Below, in pieces: positions 1 through 8,880 of a stretch of 64,000 nucleotides of DNA. Below the pieces are notes generated by a model. That model ran no database searches. It saw only the letters and a list, made by a program, of their open reading frames with translations, and was not told where the DNA came from. Source of the stretch: Nonomuraea sp. NBC_00507 (GTDB lineage: Bacteria > Actinomycetota > Actinomycetes > Streptosporangiales > Streptosporangiaceae); assembly GCF_036013525.1 (NCBI RefSeq), contig NZ_CP107853.1:4774001-4838000 (forward strand). The letters are read 5' to 3'. Each line of letters opens with the position of its first letter. The stretch's first letter is position 1. Made by a program: the position numbers and the translations under genes.

Positions 1-522
1 GTCGAGCAGCGCGCCGTGGTAGTAGTCCGAGCCCAGCTCGGTACGCAGCTCGCCGGGGCCGATGAGCGTGGTCTCGTGGCCGAAGTTCTCGGCGAGATCG
101 CGTTGCTTGGCACGCATCTTCTCGAAGTGGGCTGGTTTGAAGGCGACACCCAAGCGGCCGGAGCGGCGGAAGTCGCAGTCGATGCCCTCCTTGAGCGTCA
201 GCTCCTCCACGAGGTCCACGGCGTGGCGGAAGGAGTCGTACAGCTCGCGGGCGCGCTCCTGGCCGTAGCGTTCGCGTGCCTGGCCGGTGGTGATGGTGAT
301 GCCCTGGGTGCACATGCTGCCATTGCGCCCGGAGGCGCCCGAGCCGACCTTGTCCTTCTCGACGAGGACGACCCGGGCGCCCCTGCCGGCGGTGTGCAGG
401 GCGGTGGACAGGCCGGTCAGCCCGCCGCCGATAACCACCACGTCGGCCTCGTCCGGCAGCGGCCTGCCGGACCGGTCGGGTAGCGGGGGAGCGGTGTCGA
501 GCCAGTACGGGATCTGCTTCAT
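1..522 (-). CDS. FAD-dependent amine/amino-acid oxidase (DadA-like), 3' end outside window
   Basis: The first 174 codons of a D-amino-acid-oxidase-fold flavoprotein are visible, starting MKQIPYWLD and carrying the dinucleotide motif VVVIGGGLTGLSTAL near residue 30. This is followed by an ERYG...ELYDSFRHAVDLVEEL segment of the kind seen in DadA/GlpO-family oxidases. Such enzymes oxidise a secondary or primary amine to an imine or aldehyde with FAD. It is the last visible gene of a long minus-strand operon and lies 14 bp after the HAD gene. The catalytic C-terminal part is beyond base 1, so the substrate cannot be judged. Confidence 0.85.
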   Translation of the reverse strand, partial: MKQIPYWLDTAPPLPDRSGRPLPDEADVVVIGGGLTGLSTALHTAGRGARVVLVEKDKVGSGASGRNGSMCTQGITITTGQARERYGQERARELYDSFRHAVDLVEELTLKEGIDCDFRRSGRLGVAFKPAHFEKMRAKQRDLAENFGHETTLIGPGELRTELGSDYYHGALLD

Positions 523-536
523 CGTGCGTTCCGTTC

Positions 537-1202
537 TCAGCAGCCGAGCAGTGCGGGCAGGCCGGACAGGTCGGGCAGGTCGTCGTAGGGCTGGTAGTCG
601 GAGCTGCCGGGGTGGCGGTAGCGGTTGATCCACACGCGCCGCTCGAGGCCGAGGTCGCGGGTGGGGATATGGTCGTACTCCCAGCCCTGGGCGGTGTGGA
701 TCACCTGGGACGGCTCGACGTCCATGACCTTGAAGGCGTGCTCGAAGGCCTGCCGGTCGGGCTTGTACGCCCTGGCCTGCTCGGCGGTGATCACGTGGTC
801 GAACTCGACGCCGATGTTGGCGACGTTGTGCTTGATGAGGTCGTCGTCGGAGTTGGAGATGATTGCGATCTCGTACTTGCTCTTGAGCGCGCGCAGCGCG
901 TCCGGCACCTCCGGGAACGGCCCGAACGTGGGCACCGCCTCGACCAGGGCGTCGCCGTCGGAGGTGCGGTAGTCGAGGCCGTGCAGACGCATGGCGTTGC
1001 GCAGGCTGGAGTGCAGCACTTCGTGGTAGGGGCGGTACGCCTCCAGCACGGCCTGGAAGCGCATGACGCGGAAGTCGTCGAGGAACTCCTCCACGTTGAG
1101 CCCATCGAGGTCCAGCCGGTCGGCGAGGACCTTCAGCGTGGTGGGCCCGAGCTGGAAGTCGATCAGGGTTCCGTAGGCGTCGAAGGTGACTACCTGTCGC
1201 AT
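537..1202 (-). CDS. HAD-family hydrolase, haloacid dehalogenase type II
   Basis: About 221 residues. The HAD motifs are in order: nucleophile motif TFDAYGTL near the N-terminus, Ser/Asn motif IISNSDD, Lys motif RAYKPDRQAF, and an acidic motif around EYDHIPTRDLGL. The DAYGT form and the absence of a large cap insert are typical of L-2-haloacid dehalogenase-like proteins, which usually act on small carboxylates or phosphates. I chose the ATG at 1202 because GAGG lies 9 nt upstream; an ATG five codons earlier (1217) is possible but has a weaker site. The gene follows the aldo/keto reductase in the same operon. The physiological substrate is unknown, and dehalogenation is only the family name. 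Confidence 0.82.
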   Translation of the reverse strand: MRQVVTFDAYGTLIDFQLGPTTLKVLADRLDLDGLNVEEFLDDFRVMRFQAVLEAYRPYHEVLHSSLRNAMRLHGLDYRTSDGDALVEAVPTFGPFPEVPDALRALKSKYEIAIISNSDDDLIKHNVANIGVEFDHVITAEQARAYKPDRQAFEHAFKVMDVEPSQVIHTAQGWEYDHIPTRDLGLERRVWINRYRHPGSSDYQPYDDLPDLSGLPALLGC

Positions 1203-1222
1203 GTCGTTCAACCTCATGGTGT

Positions 1223-2197
1223 TCAGACCACCCGTTCGCCGGGCGGCACGATGTGATCGAGCGCGGCCAGGTCGGCCGCGTCCGGGGTCCAGCCGACCGC
1301 CGCCGCGTTGGCGGTGACCTGCTGCGGGGTCATCGCCCCGCAGATGACGGAGCCCACCTGGGGCAGTGCGGCCAGGCCGCCGACGGCGACCTGCAGCAAG
1401 GTCAGGCCGCGGTCGGTGGCGTAGGTGGTGAGGGCCTCGACCCGGTCGAGCGCCTGCTCGGTGAGCCAGCCGTGCCGCCACGAGAGCCTGCTGCCGGGAG
1501 GCGGCGGCTCGCCGCGCCGGTACTTGCCGCTGAGCAGGCCGTTGGCGAGCGGGTAATACGGCAGAAGTCCGACGCCGAACGCGGCGCAGGCAGGGACGAG
1601 CTCCTGCTCGGCGCTCCGGTCGAGCAAGTGGTAGCGGGCCTGGGCGCTGACGAACGGCGCGCGCCGGTCCCACCTGGCCTGCCAGGCGGCGTCGGCAAGC
1701 ATCCAGGCGGGCATGTTGGAGCAGCCGACGTATTGCACCTTGCCCTCGGCGACCAACTCGCTCAGCGCTTCGAGCGTGTCGGCGAGCGGAGTCACGCCGT
1801 CGGGCTCGTGGTACTGGTACAGGTCGATGTGGTCGGTGCCGAGCCGGCGCAGCGACTCCTCCACGGCGTGCCGGATGTAGCGGCGGGCGCCGCGCGGCCC
1901 GAGCCGGTCGGCACCCGCGCCCATGCTCATGCCGAATTTGGTGGCCAGCACCACCTCGTCGCGATGGCCCTTGAGCGCGGCGCCGAGCAGGCGCTCGCTG
2001 TCTCCCGCGTCGCCGCCGCCGCACGCGCCGTAGGTGTCGGCGGTGTCGAACAGGGTGATGCCCGCGTCCAGGGCGGCGTGGACGACAGCCTTGGTGCCGT
2101 CCTCGTCCAGGCGGGAGCCGAAGTTGTTGCCGCCGACCCCCACCACGGACACCAGCGGGCCGTCGCGGCCGAGCCTGCGGTAACGCATGCCGCTCAT
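1223..2197 (-). CDS. aldo/keto reductase
   Basis: 324 residues, the usual length for the family. The catalytic tetrad can be read: Asp and Tyr in FDTADTYG, Lys in VVLATKFG and His in DLYQYHEPD. The C-terminal NADPH-binding half has the LPQVGSVICGAMTPQQV segment. The enzyme should reduce an aldehyde or ketone with NADPH. The start ATG overlaps the aldehyde dehydrogenase stop by 4 bp (ATGA), so translation is probably coupled. It may recycle an aldehyde made by the operon's oxidases or aminotransferase to an alcohol; that role is inference. Confidence 0.88.
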   Translation of the reverse strand: MSGMRYRRLGRDGPLVSVVGVGGNNFGSRLDEDGTKAVVHAALDAGITLFDTADTYGACGGGDAGDSERLLGAALKGHRDEVVLATKFGMSMGAGADRLGPRGARRYIRHAVEESLRRLGTDHIDLYQYHEPDGVTPLADTLEALSELVAEGKVQYVGCSNMPAWMLADAAWQARWDRRAPFVSAQARYHLLDRSAEQELVPACAAFGVGLLPYYPLANGLLSGKYRRGEPPPPGSRLSWRHGWLTEQALDRVEALTTYATDRGLTLLQVAVGGLAALPQVGSVICGAMTPQQVTANAAAVGWTPDAADLAALDHIVPPGERVV

Positions 2198-3651
2198 CGG
2201 GGCGTCCCGAAGCCGAGGCAGACGTTCTTGAGCTGGGTGTAGCCGTTCAGCGCCTCCAAGCCCTTCTCGCGGCCCCAGCCGCTGTGCTTGTAGCCGCCGA
2301 ACGGCAGCTCGACGCCGGTGCCGACACCGGTGGCGTTGACGTACACCTGGCCGGCCCTGATGCCTTCGGCCAGCCGCATCGCGGTGGTCATGTCACGGGT
2401 CCACACATACGACGACAATCCGTACGGGCTGTCGTTGGCGATGGCGAGGGCCTCATCGGCGTCGCCGAACTCGATGACCGTGAGGACGGGCCCGAAGATC
2501 TCCTCCCGCGCACACCGCGCGGCGTTGGTCAGCCCCGTCAGGACGGTCGGCTCGATGAAGTACCCGTCGGCGAGCGCCGGGTCCGCGGGCCGTCCGCCGC
2601 CCGTGCGGATGGTGGCGCCCTCCTGACGGGCCAGTTCCAGGTACGTCTCCACGCGGTCGCGTTGCCGCGCCGACACCAGCGGCCCCATGTCGGGGTCGTC
2701 CAGGCCCGGCCCGAGCCGCAGGGACGCGGCGTGCTCGACGAGCCGGTCCAGGAACTCCTCGGCGCCGCGCTGCAGCAGCAGTCGGGTGCCGGCGGAGCAC
2801 GTCTGCCCGGCGTTGCCGAACGCCGAGGCCGCCACGCCGGCGAGCGCCTGGTCGAAGTCCGCGTCGGCGAAGACGATGGCGGGGGACTTGCCGCCCAGCT
2901 CCACCACCGACGGCACCACGTTCGCGGCGGCGGCCTGCGCGACCTTGATCCCGGTCGGCACCGAGCCGGTGAACGTCACCTGGTCGATTCCGGCATGGCC
3001 GGCCAGGGCCGCGCCGGTCGCGCCGTCGCCGGGCACCACGTTGAGCGCCCCGGGCGGCAGCCCGCACTCCAGCGCGATCCGGCCGATCTCCAGCGGCGTC
3101 AGCGGCGCCTCCGGCGACGGCTTGAGTACGACTGTGCAGCCGGCGGCGAGGGCGGGGGCCGCGCCGCGGGCGGTGTTCTGCAGTGGGTAGTTGAACGGGA
3201 TGATCTGCCCCGACACGCCGATCGGCTCACGGACGGTGTAATCGAGCAGGCCGCGGCCGAGCGGAATGGTGGCGCCGCCGAGCTTGTCGGCGATGCCGGC
3301 GTAGAACTCGAAGTAGCGGGCTGCCGCCTCGACGTCGGCGCGGGCCTGGCGCAGCGGCTTGCCCACGTCCAGGCTCTCCAGCTCGGCCAGGTCGCCGCCC
3401 TGGCGGCGGATCTCCTGGGCGATGCGGGTGAGCAGCCGGCCGCGCTCGGCCGGCCGCAGGTACGCCCAGCCGGGCGAGACGAGCGCGGCGCCGGCGGCGG
3501 CCACCGCGCTGTCGATGTCGGCGGGGCCGCCGCGGGACACCTCGGCGATGGGGGTGCCGCTGGCCGGGTCGACGACGGTGAAGGTGGCCCCGTCACGGGC
3601 CGGGACCGTCTTGCCGTCGATGAGCAACTCGCGTACGGAACGGCTGGTCAC
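2194..3651 (-). CDS. aldehyde dehydrogenase family protein
   Basis: 485 residues. It has the NAD-binding and catalytic landmarks: the general-base Glu in VVELGGKSPAIVF, the catalytic Cys in FGNAGQTCSAGTR, and the late EEIFGPVLTVIEF and PFGGYKHSGWGREKG motifs. It oxidises an aldehyde to the acid with NAD(P)+. It overlaps both neighbours by 4 bp (deacylase upstream, aldo/keto reductase downstream). Together with the aminotransferase and deacylase it could complete a deacylate, transaminate, oxidise sequence like the DoeB/DoeD/DoeC steps of ectoine degradation. That assignment rests on family and context only. Confidence 0.9.
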   Translation of the reverse strand: MTSRSVRELLIDGKTVPARDGATFTVVDPASGTPIAEVSRGGPADIDSAVAAAGAALVSPGWAYLRPAERGRLLTRIAQEIRRQGGDLAELESLDVGKPLRQARADVEAAARYFEFYAGIADKLGGATIPLGRGLLDYTVREPIGVSGQIIPFNYPLQNTARGAAPALAAGCTVVLKPSPEAPLTPLEIGRIALECGLPPGALNVVPGDGATGAALAGHAGIDQVTFTGSVPTGIKVAQAAAANVVPSVVELGGKSPAIVFADADFDQALAGVAASAFGNAGQTCSAGTRLLLQRGAEEFLDRLVEHAASLRLGPGLDDPDMGPLVSARQRDRVETYLELARQEGATIRTGGGRPADPALADGYFIEPTVLTGLTNAARCAREEIFGPVLTVIEFGDADEALAIANDSPYGLSSYVWTRDMTTAMRLAEGIRAGQVYVNATGVGTGVELPFGGYKHSGWGREKGLEALNGYTQLKNVCLGFGTPR

Positions 3652-4604
3652 GGCCGGAGCTCCCCTTCGACCGCGCCGAAGATGACGACCTCGTCACCGG
3701 TGCGGACGGTGCGGATGCGGCGCACCCACAGCACGATGCCGTCCTGCGGGGCGCGGATCTCCTCCAGGGTGGCGCCGTAGTGGTCGACGACGCGGCCGAT
3801 GAGATCGCCCTGCTTGCACTCCTCGCCGGGGTCGGCGTGGCCGAGGAAGAAACCGCCGGCGGCCGTGCGCGCGAAGGTGCCGCTGACCTCCGTGTACGTG
3901 TCGAGCAGTTCCGCTTGGCCGTCGATCATGCCGAGGTGCCGCATGATGTTGCGGACGGAGCGCACGTGCAGGGCGACCGTCTCCTCGCGGTAGGTGCCGC
4001 CGCCGACCTCGACAGTGATGGCGGGCTTGCCGGCCTGCAGCGCCGACAGGCGGGCGGTGCCGCCCCACTTGCCGCCCTTCCAGATCAGCGGGTGGCCGGC
4101 GGCCAGGCCGATGCCGGTGGCCAGCTCCTCGTAGCCGCCCTGGACGATGGTGAGCGGCGCGATCTCGCCGTACGCGCCGCCGGTGTGCAGGTCGACCAGG
4201 GCGTCCACGGCCGGGATGACCTGCTCGACGAACGTGGCGGCCAGCCGCAGCGAGTAGGAGCCGTCGGGGTCGCCGGGGAAGATGCGGTTGAGGTTGGCGT
4301 GATCCAGGCCGCTGGTGCGGGCGGCGGCCTCGAAGGCGGGGGTGTTCACACAGGGGATGCCGACGAGGGTCCCGCGCAGCGTGGCCGGGTCGGTCTCGGC
4401 GAGGACGCGGCGGACGGCCTCCATACCGTCGTATTCGTCGCCGTGCACGCCGCCGTCCACGCACAGGACCGGACCGGGCTCGGCGCCGTTGACCACGATC
4501 AGCGGGATGCCCAGCTCGACGCCGTACGTGCTGACGCCGACGGGGATGAGACCCTGGACGCGCTCTCCGGGTGCGCAGCTCACCGGGCCGATGGTGTATG
4601 TCAC
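3648..4604 (-). CDS. succinylglutamate desuccinylase/aspartoacylase-family deacylase (DoeB-like)
   Basis: 318 residues. Zinc ligands of the M14-like AstE/AspA family are visible: GGVHGDEYDG (His and Glu) and VDLHTGG (second His), followed by the catalytic Glu region ITVEVGGG. A C-terminal beta-rich part includes HADPGEECKQGDLIG. The family removes an acyl group from an N-acyl amino acid or diamine; DoeB, which acts on N-acetyl-diaminobutyrate, is a member. It lies between the class III aminotransferase and the aldehyde dehydrogenase and overlaps the latter by 4 bp. A second, more diverged family member lies at 10019-10981 in the same operon. Confidence 0.87.
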   Translation of the reverse strand: MTYTIGPVSCAPGERVQGLIPVGVSTYGVELGIPLIVVNGAEPGPVLCVDGGVHGDEYDGMEAVRRVLAETDPATLRGTLVGIPCVNTPAFEAAARTSGLDHANLNRIFPGDPDGSYSLRLAATFVEQVIPAVDALVDLHTGGAYGEIAPLTIVQGGYEELATGIGLAAGHPLIWKGGKWGGTARLSALQAGKPAITVEVGGGTYREETVALHVRSVRNIMRHLGMIDGQAELLDTYTEVSGTFARTAAGGFFLGHADPGEECKQGDLIGRVVDHYGATLEEIRAPQDGIVLWVRRIRTVRTGDEVVIFGAVEGELRP

Positions 4605-4610
4605 TGGTTT

Positions 4611-5987
4611 CTACCTTTCGAAGGAAATGAGCCGGTCCGACGCCTCGTCGAGTGTGGCGGCGATGATGTCGGCGATCAGATCGAGCAGGTCGGCTTCGGC
4701 GATCAGCGGTGGGGCGATCTGAACCAGCGGGGCGGCCCGGTCGTAGACGCGGGCCAGCAAGCCTGCCTCGCGCAGCCGGCGTGGGATGAGGTCGTGGATG
4801 AGCGCCGCCCGCGCCGGCTCGCTGAATGCGCCGTCCTCGCGGTCGCCGGCCAGCTCGACGGCGTAGAAGTAGCCTGCGCCGCGCACGTCGGCGACGATCG
4901 GCAGGGCGCCGAGCGCGATCATGCGCTTGGCCAGGTGCTCCTGGTGGGCGCGGACGTTGTCCAGCACCCGGTCGCGTTCCATGATGTCGAGGGCGCGCAG
5001 CGCGATGGCGGCGCACAGCGGGTGCCCGGAGAAGGTGTAGCCGTGATTGAGCACCTCGCCCGGCCGGTTCAGCACCTCGGCGACGCGGGTGCTGACCATG
5101 GTGGCGCCCATCGGTGCGTAGCCGGCCGTGATGCCCTTGGCCAGGGTGATCAGGTCGGGCCGGGCGCCGTAGCGGTCGCCGCCGAACCACTCGCCGAGCC
5201 GGCCGAACCCGGTGATGACCTCGTCGGCGACGAGCAGGAACCCGTACTGGTCGGCCAGGCGGCGCAGCCCTTCCCAGTAGCCCGCGGGCGGGGGGATGCA
5301 GCCGCCGCGGTTCTGCACCGGCTCGGCGATGAACATCGCGACGTTCTCCGGGCCCGCCCCTAGGATCGCGGACTCGGCGTCCGCGAGCAGGTGGGCTGTG
5401 AACGCGGCGTCGTCCAGCGGCTCCGGCAACAGGGCACGGTTGGTGTTGGCGACGAACGTGGTCGGCACGGCGGGGGGACCGTACGGCTCCTTGAGCTCGG
5501 GGTGGTCGGTGAACGACAGGGCGCCCAGGGTGAGCCCGTGGTAGGCGCCGCGCCTGGCCAGCGCCTTGGTCCGGCCGGGCTCGCCGCGCAGCACGTGGTA
5601 GCGGCGCACGATCTTCCAGGCGGTCTCGACGGCTTCGGCGCCGCCGCTGCTGAAGAACGTGTGCTCCATCCCGTCAGGGGCGAGGCCGGCGAGCCGCCTG
5701 GCCAGTTCCAGGGCCGCCGGGTGCGCGGAGGCGGTCCACAGGGGGCTGTAGCACAGCTCGCGCAGTTGCCGCTCGGCCGCCTCGGCGATCTCGCCGGCGT
5801 AGCCGTAGCCGAGTTGGGCGCAGTAGAGCCCGGACATGCCGTCGATGTAGCGGGTGCCGGCCGAGTCGTACACGTAGGGGCCGTCGCCACGGGTCACGAC
5901 GAACAGCTCCTTGCCGCCCTCGCCGAACGAGCCGTTCGCGGTCATGTTGAGCAGCAGGTGACGCTCCGCTGCCTGGGTGGCGTTCAC
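4611..5987 (-). CDS. class III aminotransferase (PLP-dependent)
   Basis: 458 residues. PLP landmarks are the phosphate-binding FFSSGGAEAVETAWK, the Asp in LLVADEVITGFGR, and the Schiff-base Lys in LITLAKGITAGYAPMG. This clade includes omega-amino acid:pyruvate, taurine:pyruvate and putrescine or diaminobutyrate aminotransferases, which move a terminal amine and leave an aldehyde. The start is a GTG at 5987 with a GAGGAGG ribosome site 4 nt upstream and a 4-bp GTGA overlap with the permease stop. The deacylase and aldehyde dehydrogenase directly downstream suggest that the product aldehyde is oxidised. Substrate not determined. Confidence 0.9.
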   Translation of the reverse strand: MNATQAAERHLLLNMTANGSFGEGGKELFVVTRGDGPYVYDSAGTRYIDGMSGLYCAQLGYGYAGEIAEAAERQLRELCYSPLWTASAHPAALELARRLAGLAPDGMEHTFFSSGGAEAVETAWKIVRRYHVLRGEPGRTKALARRGAYHGLTLGALSFTDHPELKEPYGPPAVPTTFVANTNRALLPEPLDDAAFTAHLLADAESAILGAGPENVAMFIAEPVQNRGGCIPPPAGYWEGLRRLADQYGFLLVADEVITGFGRLGEWFGGDRYGARPDLITLAKGITAGYAPMGATMVSTRVAEVLNRPGEVLNHGYTFSGHPLCAAIALRALDIMERDRVLDNVRAHQEHLAKRMIALGALPIVADVRGAGYFYAVELAGDREDGAFSEPARAALIHDLIPRRLREAGLLARVYDRAAPLVQIAPPLIAEADLLDLIADIIAATLDEASDRLISFER

Positions 5988-6850
5988 AGCGCCTCCTCGC
6001 CCGGAGCACCGAGGGTCGTGGCGGTTTCGACCGACAGCAGGGCGTTCTGCCGGCCGGAGCCGAGCCAGCGCACCAGCCCGACCAGCACGAGGGCGAGGAC
6101 GGCGAAGGCGATCAGCAGCGCGCTGACCGCGGTCACGCTGGGGTCGATGTCGAACATCAGGGAGTTGTAGATCTGCACCGGCAGGGTGAGGGTGCCGACG
6201 GAGGACAGGAACTGGGAGACGTAGAAATCGTCGAAACTGGTGATGAAGGAGAAGATCGCCGCCGCGACCATCCCCGGTGCGGCCAGGGGGAAGGTGATCC
6301 GCCGGGCGATCGTCAGGCGGCCCGCTCCCATGCTCGCCGCGGCGTCCTCCAGGCGTTCGTCGATCCCGCGCAGTGTCGCGATGAGGATCAGTACCGCGAT
6401 CGGCGAGGCCATCACGGTGTGCCCCAGGGCGATCGCGAGCGGGCTGCCCAGCATCGCGGCGGGTTCGAAGAGCAGGAACAGGCCCAGGGCGGTGACGATG
6501 TGCGGGATGACCAGCGGCCCCAGGACCAGGGCGTAGACCGCGGAGCGCAGCGGCAGTTCGCTGCGGGTCAGCGCGGTCGCCGCGGTCACGCCGATGATCA
6601 GTGAGAACACGGTGCTGATCGAGGCGATGAGGGCGCTCAGTGACAGCGCGCCCGGCCATTTGCTGCCGTCGGCGAACAGCGCCTGGTACCAGCCGAGCGA
6701 CCAGGAGTCCGGCGGGAACGCTGCGAAGGCGCTTTTGCTGAACGAGGTGACGATGATCACGACGATCGGCAGCGCCAGGAACAGCAGGATCACGGTGGCG
6801 AACGTGGTCAGCGCGATCCGCCCGGCGAGGGTGCTGCGCAGTCCGATCAT
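5984..6850 (-). CDS. ABC transporter permease, PotC-like (spermidine/putrescine type)
   Basis: 288 residues, about six membrane segments, beginning with a hydrophobic stretch around residues 13-35 (ALTTFATVILLFLALPIVVI). The EAA loop contacting the ATPase is DAAASMGAGRLTIARRITFP. This is the second of two permeases in a polyamine/opine/Fe-type importer with the binding protein at 8873-9973 and ATPase at 7741-8880. The ATG overlaps the previous permease's stop by 4 bp, and the stop overlaps the aminotransferase start. Confidence 0.9.
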   Translation of the reverse strand: MIGLRSTLAGRIALTTFATVILLFLALPIVVIIVTSFSKSAFAAFPPDSWSLGWYQALFADGSKWPGALSLSALIASISTVFSLIIGVTAATALTRSELPLRSAVYALVLGPLVIPHIVTALGLFLLFEPAAMLGSPLAIALGHTVMASPIAVLILIATLRGIDERLEDAAASMGAGRLTIARRITFPLAAPGMVAAAIFSFITSFDDFYVSQFLSSVGTLTLPVQIYNSLMFDIDPSVTAVSALLIAFAVLALVLVGLVRWLGSGRQNALLSVETATTLGAPGEEAL

Positions 6851-7737
6851 GATGCGCTCCTCTTCTTCGCCTCGCCGAGAGAGCTGACGAGCTTGACCAG
6901 GAGCAGACCGGCGAAGGTCAGCAGCAGCAGGATGACGCCCTCGGCGGCCGCCCCGTTCCACTGGTTCTGCTTCATCACCTGCTGGTTGATGAGGGAGGCG
7001 ATCATCGTCTGGTTGGGGCCGCCCATCAGGGCCGGGGTGATGTAGTAGCCGAGCGAGAGGATGAAGCTGAGCAGTCCGGCCGTGGCCAGTCCGGGAGCGA
7101 CCAGGGGAAGGTAGACCCGGCGGAAGATGACCAGGCGGCCGGCCCCCATGCTGGCCGCGGCGGCGAGCAGTCGGCGGTCCACGCCCCGCATCACGCCGTA
7201 CAGCAGCAGCACGGTGTAGGGCAGCATCACCGCGGTGGTGCCGATGACCACGCCGATCTCGTTGTAGAGCAGCCGGTACGGCGCCCCGGCCGCCCCCAGG
7301 CTGACAAGCACCTGGTTCACCAGGCCCTTGTCGCCGAGCATGATGATCCATCCGTAGGTGCGCACCAGGGCGCTGATGAAGTGCGGGACGACGACGATCA
7401 GCATGGCCAGGGCGGCCACCAGGGGCCGCAGCCGGGAGATCGCGTTCGCCAGGACGAACCCGATGACCAGGCTGAACAGCGCCGTCTCGGCGGAGATCCG
7501 CAGCGTGGTGAACAGCACGGACAGGTTCACGCCCGTCAGCGCGTCGGCGTACCAGTGCAGCGTCAGGGCCCCGTCGAGGTCCTTCACGCTGAGCAGCAGC
7601 GTGCTGAAGATCGGGTAGACGAACAGCGCCAGCAGGTAGAGCACGGCCGGCAGGGCGTAGAGGATGCCGATCCGGGTCCTGCGGGAGGCCAGCAGCCGGC
7701 GGGGACGGGCGGGGGCGCCGGCGAGGGTGGCGGCCAT
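6847..7737 (-). CDS. ABC transporter permease, PotB-like
   Basis: 296 residues. It has a basic N-terminus (LLASRRTRIG), a first membrane helix at about residues 24-45 and a periplasmic loop before the core helices. The EAA loop is AAASMGAGRLVIFRRVYLPL, closely matching that of the partner permease. It forms the membrane channel with the 5984-6850 product. It starts 3 bp after the ATPase stop, so the importer genes are co-transcribed. Confidence 0.9.
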   Translation of the reverse strand: MAATLAGAPARPRRLLASRRTRIGILYALPAVLYLLALFVYPIFSTLLLSVKDLDGALTLHWYADALTGVNLSVLFTTLRISAETALFSLVIGFVLANAISRLRPLVAALAMLIVVVPHFISALVRTYGWIIMLGDKGLVNQVLVSLGAAGAPYRLLYNEIGVVIGTTAVMLPYTVLLLYGVMRGVDRRLLAAAASMGAGRLVIFRRVYLPLVAPGLATAGLLSFILSLGYYITPALMGGPNQTMIASLINQQVMKQNQWNGAAAEGVILLLLTFAGLLLVKLVSSLGEAKKRSAS

Positions 7738-7740
7738 CGC

Positions 7741-8880
7741 TCACCCGTCCTGTTCGCTGGGGAAGAGGTTGACGTCGTCGGGATCGGCGCAGATGCCGAC
7801 CCGCTCGCCGGCGACGGGTCCGTTCTTGGCCGGTGCTTCCAGGCGCAGCAGCGGGGCCTCGGCGCCGTTGATCCGAACGCCGGCACGCACCACACTGCCC
7901 ACGTACGTCGCGCTCTCCACCGTGCCGGTACAAAAGCCGTCATCCGGTGCGCACACCCGCAGCCGGCCCGGCTGGACGGCGACCTTGACCGGGACACCGG
8001 CGGCCAGCTCGTGGCGCCGTGCCTTCAGCAGGCCCCCGCTGCGGTCCAGGCGGACCAGGGTGTGCGCGTCGCTCTGCTGTTCCACGCGGCCGGGCAGGAA
8101 GTTGGCCGCGCCCAGGAAGTCGGCGACGAAGGGCGTCTTCGGCCGCTCGAACAGCTCCCGCGGGGTGTCGAACTGCTCGATCCTGCCGTTGCGCATCACC
8201 GCGATGCGGTCGGACAGGACCAGCGCTTCTTCCTGGTCGTGCGTCACGTAGATGACGGTCAGGCCGAGTTCCTGCTGGATGGTCTTGATCTCCACCTGGA
8301 GCTGGTCGCGCAGCTTCTTGTCCAGCGCGCCCAGCGGCTCGTCCATGAGGATGACCGGCGGCCGGTAGACCAGCGCACGACACAGGGCCACCCGCTGTTG
8401 CTGCCCGCCGGACAGCTCGCGCGGCTTGCGGCCGCCGAACCCGGACAGGCCCGCGATCTCCAGCGTCTGCCCGACCCGCCTGCGGATCTCGTCCTTGGGC
8501 ACGCCACGCAGCTGCAGCGGGAACGCGACGTTCTCGCCGACGGTCATGTGCGGGAAGAGCAGGTACTGCTGGAACACGAAACCGAGGTTTCGCTTCTGCG
8601 GGGCCAGCCGGGTCACGTCGCGGTCCCCGACGGTGATGGTGCCGGAATCCGGCTCGCAGAAACCGGCGATCATCATCAGGGTCGTGGTCTTACCCGACCC
8701 GGAGGCGCCGAGGAAGGTGACGAACTCCCCGGCGGCGATCTCCATGGACGCTTCGTCGACGGCGACGACGTCCCCGTACGTCTTGCGCAGGGCCACTACC
8801 GACAGCGGTTTGCCGGTCGAGGTGGCCGGCTTGGCGCCGGCCACCTCGACGGAGGGTCCGGCCACACCGAACTCAGCCAC
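7741..8880 (-). CDS. ABC transporter ATP-binding protein, PotA-like
   Basis: 379 residues. Walker A is GASGSGKTT, the signature motif is LSGGQQQRVALCRAL, Walker B is VILMDEPLGALDKKLR, and the switch His is in YVTHDQEEAL. A TOBE-type C-terminal domain (about residues 290-370) matches the PotA/CysA/MalK-type importer ATPases. The length is normal. It overlaps the binding-protein gene by 8 bp. It should power uptake of the cationic or acylated amine handled by the operon. Confidence 0.93.
   Translation of the reverse strand: MAEFGVAGPSVEVAGAKPATSTGKPLSVVALRKTYGDVVAVDEASMEIAAGEFVTFLGASGSGKTTTLMMIAGFCEPDSGTITVGDRDVTRLAPQKRNLGFVFQQYLLFPHMTVGENVAFPLQLRGVPKDEIRRRVGQTLEIAGLSGFGGRKPRELSGGQQQRVALCRALVYRPPVILMDEPLGALDKKLRDQLQVEIKTIQQELGLTVIYVTHDQEEALVLSDRIAVMRNGRIEQFDTPRELFERPKTPFVADFLGAANFLPGRVEQQSDAHTLVRLDRSGGLLKARRHELAAGVPVKVAVQPGRLRVCAPDDGFCTGTVESATYVGSVVRAGVRINGAEAPLLRLEAPAKNGPVAGERVGICADPDDVNLFPSEQDG

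Noticed and set aside
537..2024. Single 495-codon frame joining part of the aldo/keto reductase region to the HAD gene
   Set aside because: Only the C-terminal 226 codons encode a HAD protein; the N-terminal part is an Arg-rich shadow of the reductase in another frame.
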